64,000 bases of DNA from Siphonodentalium dalli (Eukaryota > Mollusca > Scaphopoda > Gadilida > Siphonodentaliidae): positions 71,259,319-71,323,318 of the forward strand of contig CP136069.1 of assembly GCA_032622095.1 (NCBI GenBank), read 5' to 3'. The position numbers and the translations under genes were made by a program. How positions within the stretch are numbered: the first letter of the stretch is position 1; each line of letters starts with the position of its first letter. The notes under the pieces are model-generated. The model was not told the DNA's origin and did no database searches. It was given only the letters and a program-made list of their open reading frames with translations. Shown here one piece after another: positions 56,761 through 64,000 of this stretch.

Positions 56761-57888
56761 TTATTCCGTCGTGTCTAGCCAATATATGATAGAAAACACC
56801 ACATTTGTTGAAATAATGGCGACAAAAATCGTCCAGTAAAACACGACATCCAGTCTTCTGCTTAATGTTTTCCATTTCTGGGAAGAGTCATCTCCCTTGT
56901 TCACCAGTCCCTCGAGATATCTCGGGAATTCGTCATCTCGGTGGTATATATTCAAATTAAATGTTGTCAAAAGAACAATGAGGGAACTCAATCCGCTGAC
57001 GATTGTCAGATATATGGAGAGTAATGACACATGTTCTCCGTTTTGATATGTTGAACTTATAACTGTGCCGAAGTACACCGCGAATGAGAGAAGTACTGTT
57101 ATAGCATACGACAACCTCTCACCAGAAGCGACGGGTACCTTGAACACAAGAGTGTTCAGAAACATCAAGATGACTATCGGAATCAGCGTATTCATGATGA
57201 ATGGCATGGGCCTTCGTCTTAGATAACATGTAAACCGCACCTCACTATAAATCGCCCCATCCCATGTCGTTTCAACTCCTTCAGCTGTAATATTAAATAT
57301 GTTCCATGTTCCGTCTCCATCAGTATCAGCCGTCACCTCGGACTCCGACCCAAGTGTGAGAATCACATGTCGGTTAGTGTAGGTCCAGCAGGAAACGCGA
57401 AGAACACATTGTTGCACGTCAATCGGGTAATCCGTTGTGTCGAGGTGACAAGCCGTAGAATAGGTTTGTCCTGGATACCATTTTACAAATCCGTTATGAT
57501 ACAGCTCCACATTCACAAAATTGTCACCAAGAGATTCCGGCTTCTTACTGAAATTTACTATCGTCAAGTCTGGATTCCAAATTGATTTTGAAGGTAAGAT
57601 AATTTGCTTAATTCCATCATGGTCTTCTGGCTTCCATTTCAATAGCGGGTCATACCACGTGACAGTGAAATAGCCACTCACAGCGAAGTTGTGTGACATT
57701 TCCTCGAAGTCTTGTAGCGCAAACAGCCGGAATTTTATCTCGACGCCGATTAATTGGTTGGTAGGTAATAAAGCTGGGTTATAACCATCCGTTATGTTTT
57801 CGAAGAGTCTGTAGTTTGGAGAATATCTGGTGCAGTCGAAACCACGTAGAAATCCCACGAATAGAATAAACCTGAGTGTGTGTTCCAT
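56761..57888 (-). CDS. Intronless nicotinic-type Cys-loop ligand-gated channel subunit, 375 aa, intact
   Basis: Complete pentameric ligand-gated channel subunit; plasma membrane. ATG at 57888 chosen because MEHTLRFILFVGFLRGFDC is a signal peptide and the pseudogene copy starts at the same residue; the frame is open 31 codons further upstream. The extracellular domain has W78 (loop D, TWYDPLLKW), W104 (loop A, WNPDL), Cys-loop C147-C161 with 13 residues between, and W168 (loop B, CWTY). The loop-C vicinal cysteines of ACh-binding alpha subunits are absent (region 200-215). N-glycosylation sites at N31, N112, N199. M1 ~227-250, M2 ~256-278 with GER at its start (Glu at -1', as in cation channels), M3 ~290-313, a very short M3-M4 loop (~35 aa), M4 ~349-370. 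It fits the large lophotrochozoan nicotinic-like expansion. Ligand unknown; as a non-alpha type it may need partners. Confidence 0.93.
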   Translation of the reverse strand: MEHTLRFILFVGFLRGFDCTRYSPNYRLFENITDGYNPALLPTNQLIGVEIKFRLFALQDFEEMSHNFAVSGYFTVTWYDPLLKWKPEDHDGIKQIILPSKSIWNPDLTIVNFSKKPESLGDNFVNVELYHNGFVKWYPGQTYSTACHLDTTDYPIDVQQCVLRVSCWTYTNRHVILTLGSESEVTADTDGDGTWNIFNITAEGVETTWDGAIYSEVRFTCYLRRRPMPFIMNTLIPIVILMFLNTLVFKVPVASGERLSYAITVLLSFAVYFGTVISSTYQNGEHVSLLSIYLTIVSGLSSLIVLLTTFNLNIYHRDDEFPRYLEGLVNKGDDSSQKWKTLSRRLDVVFYWTIFVAIISTNVVFSIIYWLDTTE

Positions 57889-58557
57889 CTTCCGCCAAAT
57901 GGTCGATTTTTTATCCATGAATATTATTCGGACGATCAGTGCCACAAAAATGCAGTATGTACCGTGGTTGTTGGATGTCAAATGATGTGCTATTAATTAT
58001 TTCCTCTCGCTACTCGATTGTTGTTCTGTGAAATTTATTCCGTTTGTACTGTAACAATCTTCTAGCACAAGTACTGCTGTTCATTGCTTTGGTAATGGTC
58101 AGTGACACCCCGTTGTTATCCACCTTCTGTCAAATGAAATGCTGGTAATGCTCGCGTATCGCGTGTTCTTCGGTACCACACAGAATACTTGATTGCAGAA
58201 CTCACTTATCACAGCGTAAATTAGTTTTATCGTCGTTTGTGGTTACGAAAAAAAACAATGGGGATGTGCGAGTTGATTTATTGGAAAATTATATGCGACA
58301 TAAATAATGCACTGGGACTCTTCGTGTCCGTTTACTTTTGGATTTGCACATTTGCTATTTATCACGTCATGGTACCACTAAGAACACCGTATAATATACC
58401 CGTGGTGATCACTGAGTGTTTCACGTCGTGAAAATGCATTTACACAGTTTACTAACACTAGCTTCAGATTGAAGTATTAAAAAGTCCACAACATTGATGG
58501 TCCTGGTAATGTCCCAAAGCACTGCGGACACACGTGATTAGATGTATTGAAGAACAA
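57889..58557. other. Upstream region of the intact receptor
   Basis: It should contain the promoter, but I recognise no TATA box or initiator with confidence. An in-frame extension of 31 codons upstream of the chosen start is probably untranslated. Confidence 0.4.
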
Positions 58558-58575
58558 TGGTGGGCGTGATCACTG

Positions 58576-58764
58576 TTGGTGGGACTTCTCGCGGTCATTG
58601 GTGTCATGGTGATTTGTGTATGTTTATGCGCTCTGCTGAGAAAAGTTTGCGATGCACTGCCGTTTCTGCTCGCCAGCGTTGTACACTACGGCAATCAAAG
58701 CAGCATATCCAATACACAATGTCCAACGTACGGTTCTACCACCCCACATGTAGAGCACGTATAA
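58576..58764 (+). other. Short frame with one membrane segment, status unclear
   Basis: The frame reads LLVGLLAVIGVMVICVCLCA, LLRKVCDALPFLLASV and a polar tail HYGNQSSISNTQCPTYGS, ending at 58764. This looks like a transmembrane helix followed by a cytoplasmic tail, so it may be a terminal exon or a remnant of a small membrane protein. There is no clear splice acceptor and a stop lies just upstream. The overlapping 221-codon frame at 58557-59222 runs through a MITE and is not credible. Confidence 0.2.
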
Positions 58765-59047
58765 ATAGAAATCAGCAGAGCGCATTATTCCATGTCGATG
58801 AAATGGTATACACCGGTTTCTTCGATACGATGCATCTATTGTCGTTTGAGACAATGCTCTCGACAAAAAAGGATGTCAAATTGGCAACATTCTGGTTTTT
58901 AGTAGGAGCCAAATTCACCAGAGAGTTATGTGGCGACAGGCCTATTAGCTGGATGCTGGATAGCAAGAAACTCTCCTATGATATCTCTCCAGTCGCTACA
59001 GTTTTAGTTTACCCTTTGATGACGCAGGTGCAGCATCAAAAACACTG

Positions 59048-59192
59048 TGTCAGTTTATTCTCTTATATATCCAAGTCTCCCATAGGGAGCTTCGCATGTA
59101 TACGAGAATGTACATGTATACTGGCTTACAAGGTCAAGATAAATATTGTTAGGCCAATACATTCTCTTATATATGCGAGACTCCCTCCCTCG
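59048..59192. mobile_element. Double-hairpin TTAA MITE, copy 4 (truncated)
   Basis: Diverged first hairpin (TTCTCTTATATATCCAAGTC / complement) and the first arm of the second (ATTCTCTTATATATGCGAGA) are present. The element stops at CTCCCTC, exactly where sequence shared with the receptor 3' flank (TCGCGGACACC) begins, so it was cut at the duplication boundary. Confidence 0.75.
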
Positions 59193-59194
59193 CG

Positions 59195-59435
59195 GACACC
59201 AGTATCCAAAAAATGTAAGTAAACATGTATGTCATGAAAACAAAACGACCAATTGAGTAGCGCAATGAACAATCACGCTTTGGTGCACCAAATGATTCCG
59301 CCCGCAGCGATAAACGATCTATTCATAGCTAGGAAATAATACCAGACGTAATAGACATCTTCTCACCAGAACAACGAGGATAATAATAATAATCACAAGA
59401 GCATTAGTGAGTACAAACACGTCGCTGTGGACCAA
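59195..59435 (-). repeat. 3' flank of the truncated receptor copy
   Basis: Duplicate of 56584-56760 with about 90 extra bp (59258-59345). Confidence 0.8.
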
Positions 59436-60307
59436 TTATTCCGTCGTGTCTAGTCAATATGTGATAGAAAACACCACATGTGTTGCAATAAATGCCAATA
59501 CAAGCATCCAGTAAAACACATTGTCCAGTCGTCTGCTCAAACTTGTCCATTTCGGGGAAGAGTCATCTCCATTATTCACCACTCTCACGAGATATCTCGG
59601 GAATTCGTCATCTCGGTGGTATATATTCAAATTAAATGTTGTCAAGAGAACAATCAGGGAACTCAATCCGCTGACGATTGTCAGATATATGGACAGTAAT
59701 GACACATGCTCTCCGTTTTTATATGTTGAACTTATAACTGTGCCGAAGTACACCGCGAATGAGAGAAGTACTGTTTTAGCATACGACAACCTCATGCCAG
59801 AAGCGACAGGTACCTTGAACACAAGAGCGTTCAGAAATATCAAGATGGCTATCGGAATTAGAGTGTTCACGATGAACGGCATGGGCCATCGTTTTAAGGA
59901 AAACGTAAACCTCATCTCACTATAATTCGACCATCACATGTCGTTTCAATGCCATCAGCTGTAATATTAAATATTTCCTATATACCGTCCCCATCGGTGT
60001 CAGCCATCACCTCGGACTCCGACCAAAGTCTGAGAGTCACTTGTGGGTACGTGTTGGTCCAGCAGGAAACATTCCGGATTCCAAATTGACTTTAAAGGTA
60101 AGATAATTTGTTTCATTCCATTATGGTCTTGTGGTTTCCATTCAACAGCGGATCGTACCACGTGACAGTGAAATAGCCACTCACAGCAAAGGTGTGTGAC
60201 ATTTCCTGGAAGTCTCGTAGCGCAAACAGGCGGAATTTTATCTCGACGCCGATTGGTTGGTTGGCAGGTAATAAAACTGGGTTATAACCATTTGTTATGT
60301 TCTCGAA
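59436..60307 (-). pseudogene. Cys-loop receptor pseudogene lacking 5' end and Cys-loop
   Basis: It starts abruptly at the residues equivalent to FENITNGYNP (60307), so signal peptide and first ~28 residues are missing. It continues through VEIKFRLFALRDF, AVSGYFTVTWYDPLL and, after a 1-bp loss, SIWNPE. It then jumps directly to VSCWTNTYPQVTLRLW, deleting about 58 codons that include loop A's end and both Cys-loop cysteines. A stop lies in GDGI*EIFNITADG, and another shift near 59930. From 59915 an open frame of 153 codons keeps M1-M3 and most of M4, but the W of SIIYW is TGA. Same orientation as the other copies. Confidence 0.9.
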
Positions 60308-60481
60308 TATTTCTTTTATAAAAGTTCAAGATAGTCAATAGCACGTTGAATTTATTATCTTAATAACTAAGTAATTATTCACCCAATGATTGACCCAATA
60401 AAAAGTTCGCGTGGTGCTATATGAACCAATTTGGGTAAAACAAAACGTACCAATGATAGTTTAATTGTGAGAAATAATTCA
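60308..60481. other. No supported feature
   Basis: AT-rich spacer replacing the lost 5' end of the receptor copy. Confidence 0.4.
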
Positions 60482-60754
60482 TTAACCCTTCCATAACTGG
60501 AGCTTTGTAAAAGTTTGCGAAAACCCTGTGCCAATGCATCATTATCTTATATATGCGAGTATCCCATTGGGAGCCTTGCATATATAAGATAATGCATTGG
60601 CCTAAAAATATTTAACTTGACATGTAAGACATGCATTATCTTATATATGCGAGGCTCCCTCTATGAGACTCGCACATATAAGAGAATGCACTGACACAGG
60701 ATATTTAAAGTTGCACCAGCGCAGCTCCCGTCACGAACCCCATGAAAGGATTAA
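60482..60754. mobile_element. Double-hairpin TTAA MITE, copy 5 (best preserved)
   Basis: TTAA at 60482-60485 and 60751-60754. Both hairpins are complete (CTTATATATGCGAG with complements at about 60546-60592 and 60637-60682). Outer sequences are TTAACCCTTCCATAACTGGA and the right-hand CAGCGCAGCTCCCGTCACGA. Useful as the family reference. Confidence 0.88.
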
Positions 60755-62365
60755 TGTGGCGCTGAGATGGTCGCTTATTCCATCCTCATAGAAACAACAG
60801 TTCATATCGCAAACGGAAGTTTAAAAGTCTTGATGCCACTGAACAATGTAAACTATGCATTGTTTAGGCAACATAGTTACTGTTGAAATTCAAAGGGAGA
60901 TAACTCATACCTCAGAATTAGGTGACATGCTTTTAAAGAACAACAATATTTCTATATAACTAAATTAAATCTGACAGTAGTTGAATACTTAAGAAAAACC
61001 AAAAAAAAGCTAGTATTCGGATCAACTACGCTCATTGGCTTATTAGTTTAAATAGATTCACTTTGGTAGAAAACATATGGATTTTCTTTTGAAAACCGGG
61101 AAGCGTTGTTTTTAAGCAAATATCGAAATTCCTTTAATACTATATTTTCCTGCAAACAAACCAATTTTTGCACTAAATAATTAGTTCAAGGTGTCCATGA
61201 GTTTGAGGATTTAGCTTCAATTCCGGAAGATTTGAATATTGAAATTAGCCATCTATGCGCTATTCGTATAGGGAAACTCGAGTCAGCATAAAAAAAAATA
61301 CTGGCAGCTGAATGGTTTAAATCTTTGGTTATTTAATATGAACGAAAAAATAAATTCATAGTGTTTGTTAAGCGGGGGGTCAAGTGACAAAAGTTACAGA
61401 GTTGCACACACAACAGGTATTTATCTGCCGAGTCTGCTTGGAACTTGTTCCATTATAATGTTGGTGTATTTATTTCTGAATTTTATATTGATTTTTCAAA
61501 TGTAGGTCAAGTGATGTAATTCAAGAACAAAATTCTCAAAAATATATTTGTTGCAAAATTTTATAATTTACCTAGCGGACCCGCCAGATAAACACCTGTT
61601 GTTTCCAATACCACATCAAGTCACACTCAGAAGTATTTGCAATTCTGTAACTTTTGCTCCGCAGATTTGCATGGAAATCCCAATTCAAAATTGTTCACTT
61701 CACTGCCCCCCCCCCCTTAATTCCTCGGGCATTTGTGTGGAACTGTTCGTCAGGCGTCTACGTTGGTCGCCAAATTGGGTAGTGGTGAGGTAATACAACT
61801 ATGAGTCTATACAGCTGATTCAGTTCGTGTGGGTAGGGGGTTTGTGGCCGTCACTAAATGAGTGGGTTTCAGTTTTGTTCGTATTTGCGAGTCATGTGGA
61901 TATATGTGTGTATGTGAGAGTTTGTACAGGGGTGCGTGTGTGTGTATGTGCTGACAGTGTGTGGTTTTCCGTAGTCTTGTACATAATGTTCATTAATCTG
62001 TGAGCGAATTGGTGTGACTGTGCTCGAATGTGGTTTTGTGTTTGTATGGCGCGAATGTATACATGTGCGGTGATGAATAACTGCTTTAGCATATATTTAT
62101 ATATCTTTGTTCTCCAACATTTTTTTTTGGGTTATGGTATGTTCATGTTTTGCTTATGTTTCTTTAATTTGTTTCAATGTATTCTTGTAATAATCTTCTA
62201 CCAAGGAGGAATTAAAGATATATATATTTCTATACTGAACTTGTATGTACAAGAAAGGGCTATAGTTGTGCCAGGATTAAGTATGACAAGGCACCATTTC
62301 TTTTAGACAATTATGTCCGGCGTGGAGTTCTAAATGTCACAATATCTCAACTTTGGTTCAGTTCC
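60755..62365. other. No supported gene; TG-rich low complexity at 61900-61970
   Basis: AGTCAGCATAAAAAAAAATA then CTGGCAGCTGAATGG near 61283 resembles an internal part of the 452-bp repeat of the 46-48 kb composite (AGCATAAAAAAAATTCTGGC), so a remnant of that family may lie here. A C-run lies at about 61705-61717. Short frames at 61548-61793 and 62028-62306 are not convincing. Confidence 0.45.
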
Positions 62366-63115
62366 TTAATTAATCGTGGGCATGGCTTAACCCTAACACT
62401 GTCGCTTATGGGAAACAATTAGTTGATTGTAACCTATAAGCAAACTTTTGTTTTGTGGTAATGTTCGGCTTGTAGGGCAACGGTGTGCATATTTTGGCCA
62501 CCAATCAACAAAAATCCCCGAGTGAACAAAATTTAGGACCCAAAACGTGATGTAGCGCAATATAAATTGGCAAATTAACCCTTTGCAACAAAATTCAGAT
62601 TATATGGCCAAACACAAACAGAGACAGAGTGTACCTTTAATGTCGAAGAGTGGACAACGAGCCCAGTCGCCGTTCGTCGTGATTAGTGAACCATCTATTG
62701 TCGAATTTGTATTGGCGAGTCGACCAGGAAATTCTTTGGACGAAGCCAACCCCAGTTTGGGGCCTGAAAAATAAATGGGCGGTGCATTTCAAGTCACCTA
62801 TTTTTCATTTCCTTTCATGTATTGAAATGCGACTTGTTTGCGTCGTGGAGATCTGTTAGTACTGACATCCAGTTGCATTGTCAAAACGGCATTAATCTAT
62901 GCCTATATATAATGTGTTTCGCGATACCAAAATAAACGATTTTCGATTCGAAAATCGCCCTTGTTTTTGGTATTTACGTTGTTTTTAAAACTTATTCTGT
63001 CAAGCACACAATGTCTAAAGTTTGGATCATTACCGTAATGAATCGCCGGCATGGCTTTACCGTAACATTGTCGCTTATGGGATATACTTAATTGATTGTA
63101 ACCTAATAATGATTA
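62366..63115 (+). repeat. Pair of ~78-bp direct repeats 665 bp apart
   Basis: GGGCATGGCTTAACCCTAAC, then ACTGTCGCTTATGGGA and TTGATTGTAACCTA at about 62370-62446 recur at 63035-63110. The interval between holds a 63-codon frame (62583-62774) without recognised domain. The arrangement could be short LTRs of a small element or a segmental duplication. Confidence 0.55.
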
Positions 63116-64000
63116 CTTGCCATGCTCCGACATATAGAGTTGTCCCTCTGTAGTATACAACTCGTCGATCGCGGACAAACAATTGACTTTATACACACCT
63201 CTTCCCGTGTCTGTCCCAGGTAATCCTTCGGTGAATTATTGGCTTGGTGGCCTATTTTTTCTTCCAATTTTTCCCTGGGGAGCATAGCGTATGACCCCCT
63301 GACGTACTTCAGTGTACTTGCACTAGCTGCGCTCGGGTGTGTCGCGCAATAATATGTTGATATAGTGACCTCAAGTGTGGATCACATTGGTATATGTTGA
63401 AAACACATACTTGTAAGTCTAGTGTGCACTGAACTACCGATGCGGTGCGTGTCCCACGATAATCTAAGTTTTAAGGATGAATTATCTCTTGTTATAAATA
63501 CGTTTTATATAGTGGCTGTGGTATAAAATAATAAATATGCGTCGAAGACACCTTCCCGGAAACGCTTCTCGCAATTATTATTTATTTGTATATCAATATC
63601 TTCGTATACAATGCGATAATTAATTGGGACATTTTTCGTTAATAAGAGTTAGTGTTCTCCCAATACTGCGCTCCGAAAATGTACGCAAACCGTAAAATGT
63701 CTCAAATTTATTACATGTATTATATCTGAGAATTCGAAATAAAATCAATATTAATTGATAGAAGCGTTTCCAGTGGTCTTCGCTTCATATTTATGATTTT
63801 ATACCCAGAGAACTAATTAAAACTTGTTGTAGGAAGGGATATGCCATCTTTAACAGTTGTAAAGGAGTAAGTTGGGAGAGCATCAGTTGGAAATTCGGAA
63901 AGATACAATGATTTGGTGTTTCTGTTTTTGTTAATAAACAACCAATATCCATTGTAATGTGCATTCGGTATTTTCTTAGTTTCAATAAAAATGTGATATT
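63116..64000. other. No supported gene; second copy of the 54744 repeat at 63731-63820
   Basis: Apart from ATTCGAAATAAAATCAATAT at 63731, which repeats 54744, I see nothing I can support. Confidence 0.45.

Noticed and set aside
58557-59222. 221-codon frame
   Set aside because: Its second half translates the truncated double-hairpin MITE and it has no domain.
59521-59925. 134-codon plus-strand frame
   Set aside because: Antisense shadow of the receptor transmembrane region.

Overview
The window looks like a gene-poor, AT-rich, repeat-dense piece of an invertebrate nuclear genome. A lophotrochozoan, most likely a mollusc, is my best inference. The reasons are a cluster of intronless nicotinic-type Cys-loop receptor copies, decayed CR1/L2-type non-LTR retrotransposons, many TTAA- and TA-delimited MITEs, satellite and minisatellite arrays, and a first exon with a eukaryotic splice donor. 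No bacterial-style operons, tRNAs or CRISPR arrays are visible. All similarity statements come from reading by eye; nothing was searched.

Layout. 1-1880 is a satellite array of ~178 bp units that turns round at a hairpin near 860. 4590-5700 is a degenerate ~385 bp tandem repeat. 5715-9316 is a decayed coding region of unknown family, split by a foldback element full of GGAGATATCTCC palindromes (6050-6971) and by a non-autonomous hAT element with a perfect 8-bp target duplication (7151-8597). That hAT element itself hosts a TTAA element. 9.3-17.5 kb holds hairpins, a 5S-rRNA-like fragment, a 2.27 kb palindrome (12391-14657) and MITEs. 18029-21109 is a three-level nest: a TTAA MITE, inside it a 5'-truncated LINE with a 12-bp target duplication, inside that a Harbinger-like element with a TTA duplication.

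22.5-32.1 kb is bounded by inverted arms of a 155-bp tandem repeat. It encloses a second dead LINE, several TTAA elements and two oppositely oriented 21-bp minisatellite arrays. 34379-37433 is a hAT-like element with near-matching 8-bp flanks. 37902-38285 (minus) is a credible first exon of a secreted PAN/apple-type protein.

The right third is a cluster of Cys-loop receptor copies, all on the minus strand. The copy at 56761-57888 is intact (375 aa, single exon). The copy at 59436-60307 has lost its 5' end and its Cys-loop. The copy spread over 42276-50183 is one receptor cut into four collinear pieces by three insertions. Two of those insertions share both end sequences (same element family). 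The third is a composite with two 452-bp direct repeats around an 877-bp core.

Biologically the window records tandem duplication of a ligand-gated channel gene followed by decay of most copies under heavy DNA-transposon insertion. Only the 56.8 kb receptor and the 38 kb exon look like functional host coding sequence.
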